Below, piece after piece: positions 12,786 to 24,564 of a stretch of DNA of 64,000 nt. The position numbers and the translations under genes are program-made. This DNA comes from Deuterostichococcus epilithicus. Its lineage: Eukaryota; Chlorophyta; Trebouxiophyceae; Prasiolales; Stichococcaceae. Numbering within the stretch: the first letter of the stretch is position 1; every line of letters starts with the position of its first letter. The notes beneath the pieces are model-generated. The model searched no databases, was not told where the DNA came from, and saw only the letters and a list, made by a program, of their open reading frames with translations. The DNA is taken from contig JAVTLE010000013.1 of NCBI GenBank assembly GCA_033439295.1, positions 1,612,001-1,676,000 of the forward strand, read 5' to 3'.

Positions 12786-15700
12786 ATGGCAGAGCTTGCG
12801 AAAGCTCGCAGCCAGACTGCAAATGGACATTTGCCAGGCAGTGCTTTGGCAGGGCTGCAGACCTGGGCGCAGTGCGACCGCTGCAACAAGTGGAGGCGCA
12901 TTCCCAAGAGCGTGGCCGACCAGCTCAATGAAGATGCCCCCTGGTGAGTTGTTTACCTTCTGAACTGCCGATTGAGCTCGAGTGCCGCCCTTTACCGCAG
13001 CCATCATATGCTGTCCTGTTGATGGAGTGCACCATGCAGCCACAGTCTGCCTGGAGGGCCCACAGAAGGAACGTCTATGCGTTTCAAGACGTTGCAGCCC
13101 TGGCAAAGCGGCTCTTGCCGCACGCTGTACTGACGCTCACTGCACCCGGGCGCATGGCGGCTCAATTGTGGCTTGACTGGCATGCAGGTACTGCGACCAG
13201 AACCCGAACGCGGCGTTCTCGAACTGCGAGGTGCCGCAGGAGTTGTCGGACCGCGAAATTGACCAGGAGATGGACAGTGAGGAGGTGCGCAGAAATTTTG
13301 GGACGATATCTGCGACTGCGCTGGCGTGGAGGGTGGTGGTGCTGCTGTACTTTCAACGAACCGCATGCCACGCTGAGGACACGAATAGTTTGGGCTTTGC
13401 AATATCTGTGGCGCCACAGGCCTGTGAGCCCTGATTGGTGCCTGCCGCGTCAGCTGCCGCGTCAGCAACAATTGTCCTGGTTGTGAACAACAGGAGGACG
13501 CGCTGGACAACGAGCGGGTGCGGCGCAAGAAGCGGCCGGCGGTGTGGCAGTTGGTCAAGGACAACATCTACACACACCGGCGGCGGAAGGAGCAGGACGA
13601 GGACGACATCATGATCTGCCAGTGCCGCCGGCCGACGGACGGCGGCGCTGGCTGCGGGCCTGACTGCCTCAACCGGGTGCTCAACATCGAATGCGTGCCG
13701 GTGAGTTTTTCTGTTGCTGTGTCTCGTGTTGAGCGAATGAATTTCTTGACAAGCTGCGCATGTTTGCAACTGTCATCGTGGACGCCGGCTTCCATCCTGA
13801 GCTGACTGGCTCTTCCGCTCTTCTGCAGGGCTACTGCCCCTGCGAGGAGACGTGCAGCAACCAGATGTTTTCGAAAAAGCAGTATGCGCGTCTGGAAAAG
13901 GTGAGCACCTGCCGATTGAGCCATGCAGGAGCAGAAACGCAGCTGACAGCATGCGACCTAACGGCTGGCCGGTCACTGAGCCTTGTGGGCGCGGCAAGTG
14001 GTCCCTGCCGGGCAGCGAGCATGTACGTGCAAGCCATTGCACTGGTGTCAGCCAGACAGAGCCATTCTGTCCACCCTGCAGCGGCGCGCGGGCGCCAAGG
14101 GCTTCGGCCTGTTCGCGGCCCAGGACCTGGAGGAGGGTCAGTTCATCATTCAGTACCTGGGCGAGGTGAGCGGCAGCCTTGTCGTCTGCATTGTTGTGGC
14201 CCGATCTCTCGGACCAGCTTTCGAGCCGTTGGAGAGCTGTCCTGCAGCATGCGGCAGAAGCGCGGTGCGGGTGAGGCACCACCAGCGAAGGAGACTGCTG
14301 CATGCGGCACGCCGGCCGGCCTGCGTTCCGCCAGCAAAGGGGCCATTCATTGGGCAGACGCCTGGGGGAGGGGCATCCAGCAGCAAGTGTGCCACACCGA
14401 TATCAGGAGCAGTAGTGGTGCAAACCCTGAAACCCAATCCGCAGGTGCTGGAGGAGGAGGAGTATGTACGACGCAAGGTGTACTACCAGGCAGCTGGGCA
14501 GCGGCACTACTACTTCATGAACGTGGGCAACGGCGAGGTCATTGACGCCTGCCGCATGGTGAGTGGTCTTTGGAGCAGGACAGTGGCGCGAGGAAATGCC
14601 TGCAGCCGACACATCGTCGCTCATGATGTAAGCTCGGTGCAGCAGTCCCAGCGGTGCAGCAGTCCCAACGGTGGCCACACCCCTGACGGCAAAAGTTGAC
14701 ACCTGTGCTGATTCACTTCGTGGCTCTGCCTCGGCAGGGGGCGCTGGGGCGTTTCATCAACCACTCGTGCGAGCCCAACTGCGAGACGCAGAAGTGGCTG
14801 GTGCAGGGCGAGCTGGCCATCGGGCTGTTCACACAGCGCTCCATCAGGGCCGGCGAGGAGCTCACCTTCGATTATAACTTCGAGCGGTATGGCGACAAGG
14901 TGGGAAGCATCGACACCCAGTTGGAGTGCTGTGCCTGAACCAACTGTGGCACAGCCAACAGGCGCAGATGAGTGCCCTGGGCGTCTGATGGTTCCCACTG
15001 TGTCCTGAGTGGCATCTGCGCAGTAGCAGTGGCTAAGCCGCGTCGTGTGGTGTGCTGTGCTTCTGCAGCCGATGAAGTGCCTCTGCCAGGCGAAGGGCTG
15101 CCGCGGCTTTGTGGGCGGCACGCAGGAGACCATCGCAGCCAGGTGAGCGCACGATTCTGGTCCACGGAATGTTGTCAAAACCTGCAGTCCCAGCGCTGGC
15201 TGGGAGCGCTGCGATGTCAGCGATGAAGCGGGGATGCGCAGGCCCCGCAGTGCTCATGCTGGCGGCGCGCATGCGCTGTGGCTTCTAGGGGCCGGCCAGC
15301 GCGGTGCAGAGGGCAGGCCCAGCCATCAGGGCACAAGGGGATGCTGGCAAGCTGCGCCTGCTGGGACGTCCCTCGACGCAACGGTCTCGCACAGCAAGAG
15401 ACCGGCCCCGTCTACCTTCCCGTTCGCGTGCCGCTCACTCCTCGACGCAACGGTCTCGCACACCAAGCGACCGGCCCTGTCTACCCTGCCGTCCAAGTGC
15501 CGCTCACTCGACATTGTGCACCCGGCCGCAGCAACTTTGAGGAGACGGAGGATGCGTCGCTGGACCCGGAGCCAATCATGGTGACGGAGGAGGAGCAGGA
15601 CGCGGCGCTGGCCGCCATCCTGGACCAAAATATCGGCATCGGCCCCAACGGCTGGGACCCCAAGCTGGAGCGCCGGTGCGCCCTACCTCCCGCTTCGAGA

Positions 15701-18700
15701 TTGGCCGGCGGCGTCGCGGCGTGCGAGTTCGCGAGTGGCGGCACTGACATCCAATGCTGCCTTGCGGACTGGAGCATCGGAGGGGGAAGGGGACATGTTC
15801 TGGGGCTCGCGCACCTGCAATGCCCGTCGGCGCCGTCGCACTGTGCCGTTCGCCCTCCAGTGCGTGCAGCAAGGGCATTGTCAGCAAACCAGCGCTCGAT
15901 GCACGGCAGGCTGGCGAAGCTGGCGAAGGACCATGGCGTGGCACTGTGGGAGACAATTATGACCGCCGACGGCAGCGATGCCGAGAGCTCCGGCCGGCCG
16001 GTGAGCGGGAGCAGCCAGTGGCTGTCATATCTCGTGCCACTGTCACGTTGTTGCCATTCACATGTGTGGCAGACCTGCCTCGCCTCGCTCTGCAGCTGTC
16101 CAGGTTGATGTGGTGGCAACAAGCAGTTCCGTGACCTTCATTGCTGTGCCTTGCGTGACAGGATGCCGACGGGTTTGGCGCGGCAATCCATGGCATCAGC
16201 AAGCAGCATTCCAGTAGCGCACGGAAGGCAGCAGCACAGGGCGCCAAACGGCCTCAGGCAGTCAAGTCAGGTGAGTGGCGACCCGACTGTCGATTCCTCC
16301 AGCTGCACAGCTGCTGAAGGCGCGTGCCTGATGCAGCTGAGTGCCTTGCCACACGCCTGAGGTACTGGAGCAGCGATCCCTCTTGCCACGATGCTGCGGT
16401 GGCTGTGCACAATTGGAACAGCAGCCGCACCAAATGAAAAGCTGACCTCGACATCGTTTCGCTGCAGCCTTGGCCGCAAAGCAGGCCGTCGCGTCGGTGC
16501 CGCCCCGCAAGCGGCTCAAGCACGCGGTGGCCGCGGCGGCTGCCGCGGCTGCGGGAGCGGAGCCCTCTGCATCCGGCGCTTCCACCAGCTCCCAAGTGCC
16601 CGCGGCTAAGGCGGGCGTCGCCGCCAGGCGGCCGGGCTCGGCAGCGGAGCTGCCGGCGCTGGCGGCGGAGGCGGCGGCAGTGGCGGAGCAGCAGTCAGCG
16701 GCGGAGGCGTGCGCCGCGGAGAAGCCGCTGGTGCTCGTGGAGAGCGCCCCAACGTCCGCCACCACGGCGCCCGCGTCGCCGCCGCTGCAGCGCAAGCCCT
16801 CGAGGTGAGTTTGGGGGAAACTGCTGTTCTGGATGCTGCAAAAACCCCGCGCTTTGGAGGAACATGTTGATCGACTCAGGGTTTTGCGAGTACCCTGACC
16901 GGCCAAGCTGCAGGGCTGCTCCATGCAGTTTTTTGCAACTCCATGCAGTTCCTGCGCAATGGGTCTTGAAACATGTGTTGCCCCCCGCAGGGTGGTGCTG
17001 TCCATGCTGTCGAGAGAGATGCAGCGCAGCGTGCCGGTGACGAAGGTGCGGCGGCGCTCCGAGATCGACCGCCGGTTGGACACCATGGTGCCTGCCGGCC
17101 GGCTGCGGGAGGCCAACACCACCACCATCGTTAAGGTGCTGCGGTCAACCCTTAGGCATTCTGTGCGGTGCAGCTGTGCAGGCGGTCGCGGATGGCTGCC
17201 GCTTGCAGATATCTGCCGAGAGCAATCTGCATCGTTTCCGGCACACATCGCCTCTGTGGTGGTGCAGAGGTGCGCTCGTAGCAGTACCGCGCCCAGGGCG
17301 CCTGGTGCTGTGATGCCGCAGTCCGCCTCAGGCTGGAGTGCCCAGCCTGCCTCACGCCGCACGCCCGTGGCCAATCGCAGGTGCTGCGACTGTTCAACCT
17401 GTGCGACATCGGCGCCGCTGGGCAGCCGCCGCAGGGGGCCGCCGCGCACCCGCGGCGGCAGCACCGCAGCCCGGCACGCGGCGGCAGCCCCGGCAGCTCC
17501 CTGGGCCGGCCCTCCTCAGGCGGCGCCGAGCGGAGCCCAGCTGCCAGTCCCACAAAGGACGCCGCGAGGTGGGCTCCTGCTGCAGGCACCGCACCCATCA
17601 CAGCATGATATTGCGGCGCTGCTGGGCGTGCGGCTCTACTGCTTCTTTCCATATCCTCGCGCAGCAGGTGAAGCCTTCCTGGATTCATGTGCGCAGGCAT
17701 TCGGCGGATCGGGACGGCGCCGGCGGCGCTGCAGAGCCGGGCGAGATTGCAGACGAGCCGCAGCCCGGGGGGCGCGATGGCGACCGGCCGAACGGCGATA
17801 AGCGTGGCTCGCGCCGGCACGCCAGCCCGCCGCGGCATCGACGGCAAACGCCCTGGTGCTGCCCTCAGACCTGCTGCCTTCTGCTGTGTTTCGCAAGCCA
17901 TGTGTTGGCTGTGGACAGGTGTCAGAGCTGGCTCGAGGATGCAGCTGAAACAGAATCAGCTTCACCAGCGGCGACCGCCACTCAAGACAAAGTGCGCATG
18001 TGAACTGAGTTTGATCTGCTTGCCCTTTGCAGGGAGGTGGAGGTGGAGAGCGCGAGGCAGGAGGCGCCGCGCCCGGAGCTCACGGCGAGGCAGCGTGCCC
18101 GCATGGCCGACCTGTCGCTGCTCCTGGATGTCATTGTCAACACCACCTCAGCCGCCGCCAAGCGGGTGCGTCGTCTGTGTGACGCTCTGGTGCTCAGCAT
18201 TGCGACTCGTCAGCGGCCGGGATACAGATCTTTGCCTGCGCGAGCGTCTCCAGCAGCACCCCACTCTCTGCTTCATCGCTTCATATGCTTACATCTGGAC
18301 ATGCTGCAGCTTCCATCTTGTCCCCTCACCTATCTGGTGCGCCTGCCTGCAGGAGCTGGTGAGGTGCGGGCTGCTGCGGCAGCTGCACAGCACCCTGGGC
18401 CGCAACGTGGCACCCACCTACCAGGTGTGAGTGAAGTGCCCCACTCGCCTGCAGGAGTTGCAAGTGCCAGGGTACAGAGGTCGCCCTCGAGAGACGTGCT
18501 TTCTGCACGATACGTGTCGGAGCGGTTGGCAGCAGGCGTTGTGGCACCTTCTAGCTGAGGCTGTCAGCCCGACAGGCCCAAGCCTGCGTGCGGCGAAGCC
18601 GACCGCATGTGCTGAGGCATTCCGGCGGCGCCCGCACAGGTGGTGCTTCGGAAGATGCTGCGGGGAGTGGAGGGCCTGCCGCTGACCGCGGACGATGTCC

Positions 18701-21313
18701 ATCTCACCCGCTCCGCGCACGGCACCTTCGGCGACATCCTGCAGCTGCTGACCTTCCACACCGACCCGGAGGTGCGCCGCTCAGCCTTTCAATCTACGTT
18801 TTCCATCTGTGTTCACCTTCCAGCCTCCTGTGACATCCACGTTTATGAAGACCACACAAATTTGACAGCACTGAGTCCCCTGTGTGGGCTTCATGGAGAC
18901 TAACCTGCCGCTGACTGCCAAGTCCTTCTTCTAACGCTACTCATCATCTTTGCAGGTGCGCACGAAGGCGATGGCGCTGCTGCGGCAGTACCCCATGTCG
19001 GCGTGCACGCGACCGGTGGTGCGCAGCAGCGGCAGCCTGGCGGGCGCCGGCTCTCCCGCCTCGGGCAACTTTTCCGGTGGCGGCCGCTTCTCCTCGGCAG
19101 CCTCCTCCTCCACCGGCTTCCACTGGTCTGGCGGCGGCGGCGGGCCCGGTGGCCCGCGGCCACGGCCGCNCTNGNGCCTGCACAAGCGCGGCCCCGGCCG
19201 CAGCACAGGCATCTATGGCGGCAATGGCGGCGGCAGCGGCGCCTTTGGCAGCGGCTGGCCTGGCGGCGGATGCCCACTGCCGTCCGGCGGCCTGGACGGC
19301 AGCGGCTTTGGCNCGCTCCCGCCGCCGCCAGCGGGCGGCGCCTTTGGCAGCTCCGGGGACCATCTCGGCGCCCGCCGCCGCCGCACCCCCACCGGCACGC
19401 CATCTGCGCAGCGCCCGGCGCCGTCGCCGGNAGCGGGCGGCGCGTTGGCGGGGCGCTGCCCCGCGCTGGCTGCCGGCGCAGCGGGCCTCGCCGCGGGGCC
19501 CCCACCGCCGTCGACGCCGGGCTTCTCCACGCCCATTGGTCTGCCGCCGTTGGCGTCCGGCGTCGCCTCAGCTGGGTACGACCCCGGCAGCTGGGGCGTC
19601 GCGGCGTCTCCGGCCGCCTGGGGAGTGGCGGCCTCGCCGGCGCCCGGCGCCCTGGCGCACTGGTCCGACGTCACGCTGCGGTCCACGCCCAGCTTTGGCG
19701 GCGGCTCAACAGCACCGGGGGCTCTGGCGGATGATGCGCCGCAGCTGCCGCCGGGCATCGGCGCCACGCCCGGCAGGGCGCACACGGTGCCGCCGCCGGC
19801 GCCGCCGCCGCTTGCTGGGCCGGCTGACGGGCCGCTGCACCGGCTGGCGGGCCTCGCCTCGCCGCCACGGTCGGGCGACCTGCCACCAGGCTTTGTGCGT
19901 CCCTCAATCTGTTGTTCTTGATTGGTGTCCCGTGTTGTTGCATCTCGGTGGTTTCACACCTCTCCGATGCGCCTCTGCAAAAGGTGCACTCTGGTTTGTT
20001 TTAGGATCGCTCATCACGATCTGCTGGGTGGAATTTTGATGGAAGCTGACGATTTCCAGTTGATTCCCCTGCGCAGGCCCGCTCGCCCGGCGAGATTGAG
20101 GATGTGCAGATGTCGGACGTGTCGGACGGCGAGATCGTCGACGAGGCGGTGCTTGCCAAGGGCGAGCCTCCAGCGGCGGTGCCCAACGGCGCCGGCGCCG
20201 CGCCGCCGGCGCAGAATGGCAGCGCCGCCGCGAGGCCGCCGTCAGGCAGCCCCGTGTCGCCGTGTCGCGACGAAAGATTCTTCGATGTCGACCCGCACGA
20301 CCCAGGTGCTCGTCTGTGGCAGCAGCAAATGTTGCGGCAGCAAATGTTGCGGCAGCCGTCAGCACCCAGTGGTACACCTGGCGCCGCCGGCGTGTGCTCT
20401 TTGACAGGTCGCACGGATTCACAGGAGCTACAGGGCTACATCCCGAGGATCAGTTCTTGCTCAGCAGGCTGCTACATTGAGGCCAGCATGAAGCTGCACC
20501 CAGCTCATGAGTCAGGCAGCGCATCGTGGGCAGTCGGCAGCGCGGCACTGGAGGCGGCGGGGACCGACTGGAAGGCGCCACGTGACAGAAGCGCCTTGTC
20601 AGGCCTGTCTCTCTTGACTTTACCTTGAATTGTAAGCTGCAGTCTGATTGCAATTCCCATTGTCTCCCCTGCAGCCGGCAGCGCGGCGCTGGAGGCGGCG
20701 GCGGACGACTGGGAGGCGCCAGGGGCAGAGTTCGAGGCGTACGTGGGGGAAGTGGTGCGGGTGCGGCTGGGGCGGCACCTGCTGGCGCCGCCCGGCCCCG
20801 CTCGCGTCGGCCTGCCCGACGCGCGCGCCCTGTTCGCCAAGGTGTCCGGGGAGATCCTGGACAAGGAGCGTCAGGTGCGTCCACAACCACATGCGGCTGG
20901 CTGCCACCATGCACCGCTGTGCTGTGCCACAACAATGAGTGCGACCAGTCCGGTGGTCTGGAGCGAATGCTGCCTGCCATTGATTGCGCAAGCTGGAGAA
21001 GGCGGAAGCCATACTCGCGGCGTCCAGCAGGGCCGCAGCGTCCTGGCGCCTGAGCGCAGCAAAACACGGGCGCCGGACGCTTGCCAACACTCCAGGGCTG
21101 TGAGACGCGCTCAACCCCGCTGCCAAAGCTGTCCCAGTGGTGCGGCGCGAGCGGGCGTGATCCATGTCGCCTGCACAGGCGTATGCGGAGCGGGAGCGGG
21201 TGGGCGCGCACAAGCTGATCGAGCGCCGCAAGCTGGAGCTCAAGATCAAAGAGTTCATCCGCGACAGCATCCGCCGCCTGCATGCGCAGCGCGCCGCCGC
21301 CGCCGCGCAGTAG
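12786..21313 (+). CDS. Histone H3 lysine-36 methyltransferase, SET2/SETD2 (ASHH2/SDG8) type
   Basis: A very long multi-exon gene. ATG at 12786 (MAELAKARSQTANG) leads into a CW zinc finger (WAQCDRCNKWRRIP, then YCDQNPNAAFSNCEVPQEL near 13190). An AWS domain follows (CQCRRPTDGG, GPDCLNRVLNIECVP, GYCPCEETCSNQMF). The SET domain reads AKGFGLFAAQDLEEGQFIIQ, YFMNVGNGEVIDACRM and RFINHSCEPNC, then GEELTFDYNFERYG; the NHSCEPN and FDYNF motifs make SAM binding and catalysis likely. The post-SET Cys cluster is MKCLCQAKGCRGFVGG near 15070. Beyond come Ala/Pro-rich linkers, a TFIIS-N/LW-like helical region (about 18.1-19.0 kb), a long Gly/Pro/Ala low-complexity exon (18956-19891), and a C-terminal SRI-like region (FEAYVGEVVRVRLG, FAKVSGEILDKERQ), ending at 21313. 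The family methylates H3K36 behind elongating RNA polymerase II. Five ambiguous bases fall in the low-complexity exon. Confidence 0.9.
15371..15508 (+). repeat. Tandem duplication, 2 x 69 bp, in a SET2 intron
   Basis: Units 15371-15439 and 15440-15508 both begin cctcgacgcaacggtctcgc and end ccgctcact, with a few mismatches. They lie between the post-SET exon and the exon starting near 15532. The length is a multiple of three, but translation resembles nothing in the family, so I read them as intronic. Confidence 0.8.
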
Positions 21314-22303
21314 TGTTCAGCAGGGTTTCTGGGCTCGGCGGCGCAGGCTTAATCTCGCCACGGCGCACGTCTGCCCGCTGCGCCGGGCGCAGCAGCGGCG
21401 CAGCCGCCGTGCTGCTGCAGGGCTGTGCTGCTGCACCCGAGTGTATCAGGGGCGCAGTGCTCTCAAGCGGCGATTCCTGGTCGCGGGGCATGAGCCCTGG
21501 AGCCGCACAGTGGCTGGCCGGCAGGAGAGGCCTTGAATGTCAGCCATGGCGAGCAGCGGCAGCACACTCGCTGCACGCCGAGTGAAAGCGGCCTCGCTGC
21601 GGTGGCGCAGCGGGCGCCTCACCCCTAGTGACCCGAGTGTACCAACAACGGAAATGGGTGTTGCCCTTCAAAGTATGCCACCCATGTCTTGACCCTGCTC
21701 CTCTGCTCTGAGGCAACGAGTTCGGTGCAGCAGCTGTCTGTGGACTTTGGTCATCTGCGTCGCGTCCTCCTGACGACCCGCGTCTTCAATCAGATTCGTT
21801 GGTCAGCCTTTGCGGCTGCAACATGGTGTGAACGAAGTTGTACTCATTGTTTGTCATATGGTTATGCTGACGCCTGGTGCGGGTGTTGGACTCTGCCATA
21901 TGATGTGTTACTCACGCACTTCAAAATCCAAACAAATCAATGCATCGTACAGGCCACGAAGCACTGGATTGCCAAGTCGAATTCTACAACGCTTCCTACC
22001 AGACCTCGCTCCCTCGCTTCGCGGAACAATATTGGCACAGTCAAAGGTGACCAGACCGAGACACGTTGACCAGCAAACCTCGGCAACGCATATCTCCCTC
22101 CAACGACGAATGCTGTAGGACAGGATCCGCATCACGAAATGTGTGTCTGCATTGGTGCTGGTATGCAGTCGCAACCAGCTGTGCTGCTCGCCATCGCTGC
22201 AGCTGCTGCTGTTGCGGGCGCCCTGCCTTCAGATTGGCATTGCCTGATGTTGTGCGGCCTGCTCCTGGGCTGCTCCGCCTGGCACCACCCGCCCGTCCTG
22301 TGG
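21314..22303. other. Intergenic between convergent SET2 and ACHT genes
   Basis: About 1 kb with no supported gene. It holds both 3' UTRs; 21.7-22.1 kb is less GC-rich than the flanks. Small ORFs here match nothing I recognise. Confidence 0.4.
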
Positions 22304-24114
22304 CTACACAGGTGGGGTGAGGTCGGCATGTTTGCAGACCAGAGCGCACTGGCAAACATTCGGCATCGACAACAAGCTGCCACCGCTGCCGTGGAGGCGC
22401 CTGCTGTAACAGTGAATGGAGCAGCAGAACCCGCCGAGCACTCGGTGGCGCAAGCACCACTGCCACAACACCATAGTGCTCGCCTCGGTGCTGAGCAGGC
22501 TCGACAGCTCCGACACGATGGGGCTGTTGCCGACAGAGCAGCGGGGAGACGAGTACAGCTCCAGCGCGTCCCGAAGCCGCTGAACCTGCAGTCAGGAGGT
22601 ACCAACAGGGTTCAGTATGTCGCGTCAACGCCCAGACATACTGCGGGTCCGCTGCCGCATGCCACGCCGCCCGGCCTTGCTGACTGACCCTGCTGCTCCG
22701 TGCAGAGGTGCGGGCTGCATGGCGCCAGTCGCTCAGGTGTGAAAGCCGCACCTTCGCCACAGACGCACTGAAGGCGGCGACGCGTCCCTCGGCTCCTCTG
22801 TACAGCTGGAAGAAGGGCAGCACCTGCGGTGGCGGCGGGTAGCGGCAATGGTCACTGTGCGCAAGCCAGCGCCGCCAATGGCGTCCCGCACCGGCAGGGG
22901 AGGTGCACGCAGACGGTTCTGGTTCAGGCAGTCGCTATCCTGCAGTGCATGTCTGTCAGCGGTGTCCGGTGTGAATGCCAGGCCAGGCGACAGCAGCGCA
23001 CCTTCACATCCAGCGCCTTGCACCTGCATTGTACAGGAGATGCCACGTCTGAGCCAGGTCTCACAGGCATGCAGGCACTGCAGAGCAGCCAAACAACTCC
23101 CAAGCAACGTCGCATGCCAACCCCTGCACAGACGGGGAGGTCTACTCACAGTTTCTTGTTGGAGTCGAAGTCGATCTTCAGGACGATGCACTCCGGATTT
23201 GACTCCGCCAGCTTCACGAGCTTGGGGTATAGCGCCCTGCAGGAGCCGCACCTGCAACGACAGCAGACTGATGTTACACCGCCTTGAAACACTGGCAGGC
23301 CGAGTGTTTGAGCCCGATTGCACAGGAAGGGAGGCAGAGTCGACTATGGTGTGCAAAGTGGGCCCGGAGAGGAGGGGGGCGGCTCATGTGCAGCATCTCG
23401 CACCAGCGGGCAAAGAAGTCGACCACAACCAGCTGGTCTCGCGCCTGGGACTGCAGGACGCAGTGCCACAGGTCGATGCAAGGGGCAACATACGAGCACT
23501 GACTGCACTGACTGTCGGTGCATGTGTGTTACAGGCTTATTGAGCTGTGCAGCGGCAACAAGCACAGGGTGAGATGGCGCATAGCAGGTATCGTGGACAT
23601 GACCATTGCAGGCTCTCGTCGTGCTGGCAGCACACCAGCTCTGTGATCAGCTGGTCCACGCTCTCTATGGTCTTCATGTTTGGCGCCGAAGCTTTCTCCC
23701 ACCAAGGCTCCTTCACATCAATCCGCCCTGCGATCGCTGCTAGGTGCCTGCGACATGTGAAGGAGCTTGATGCGTACAGCAGACCTACAATGCAACATCT
23801 CAACGACCTGGCGCTCATGACAGGGCTCGTGCGCTGCACCGGGCGGCGTCGGTCACGACTGCGCAGCCGTGAGTCTGGGGCACCGCAGAATCATCCAGAC
23901 TCGTTGCTGCAATCATAAAATCGACACGGACGGTGCAGGAGGTATGCCACCTGCATCGGCGGCGCTGGCTGCTGGATGGAGTGGGAACCGCTGCCGCCAG
24001 GCGTGTCCGAGAAGGACACAACCGCGCTGTGCTGCTGAGGCGGGCCGCGCATTGATGCCAGGCCCGCTGCTGCGGTGCTGTGCAGGGCGCTGGCACCAAG
24101 TGAGCGTGGGCCAT
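22304..24114 (-). CDS. Atypical Cys/His-rich thioredoxin-like protein, plastid-targeted (ACHT type)
   Basis: Seven exons with consistent phases: 24114-23951, 23747-23636, 23450-23404, 23251-23150, a 22-base microexon 23023-23002, 22823-22752 and 22585-22304; about 266 residues. The first exon is Ala/Arg/Ser/Pro-rich with almost no acidic residues, as in chloroplast transit peptides. The mature part has DVKEPWWEKASAPNMKTIES and VVVDFFARWCGSCRALYPK, with active site WCGSC, then VLPFFQLYRGAEGRVAAFSA and RLRDALELYSS. The WWEK lead-in and LPFFxxYRGAxGRV are hallmarks of the ACHT family, which passes oxidising equivalents to plastid enzymes and 2-Cys peroxiredoxin in light/dark switching. The tail after LYSS is Cys/His/Leu-rich and not conserved; an unseen intron could end the protein earlier. 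It is divergent from rbcS. Confidence 0.85.
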
Positions 24115-24564
24115 TTTCACCAGATCACATGGAAGGCTTCCGTGAACGTGAGGGACCTCGCAACGGATATATGCTGCAAATGGATGGCCGACAGATGCGA
24201 ACAGATGATCTGACTTAAATGAAGGGCTCTGCACGCTGCACGCGTGTTGAAGCACCGCTGCCCTCTGACTGACAGACAGGGGCTGCAAGGGAAGCTCGGG
24301 CCAGGTCGGTATATACCCTACACATGAGTCACAAGCCAGAATTGCTGACGACCAATAGTCGTCAGGTAGCGACGACCAATCCTGTCTTATCCTTTCTAGG
24401 GTTCAGAGTCCCCTCCAAGGTCCCACAACGATTGTGGCCCTGAAAACGGCGAGCCGGCCTCACCTGTTCACTCTCCCACATTCTCATTCAAAAGCTTCGT
24501 CGCCGCACGAGTAGCCGACCGACTGCTCAGTCGCGCGTCTCTAGCAGACCGAACAGCAGCCACC
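24115..24564. promoter_or_regulatory. Shared divergent promoter of ACHT and rbcS
   Basis: A 450-base gap between head-to-head ATGs. TATATA lies at 24310-24315 and, being palindromic, could serve either direction. Two copies of GACGACCAAT (24347-24356 and 24371-24380) give two CCAAT boxes 24 bases apart. CTTATC at 24386-24391 is GATAAG on the other strand, the core of the plant I-box of light-regulated rbcS promoters. Function is inferred from these motifs only. Confidence 0.45.

Noticed and set aside
16262-17464. A 400-residue open frame on the minus strand
   Set aside because: Antisense to SET2 exons and introns; long antisense frames are expected at this GC content, and no family resemblance was seen.
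20331-20360. 15-bp duplication (cagcaaatgttgcgg) as a mobile-element footprint
   Set aside because: In-frame (QQMLR twice) within a SET2 coding region; simple replication slippage explains it.
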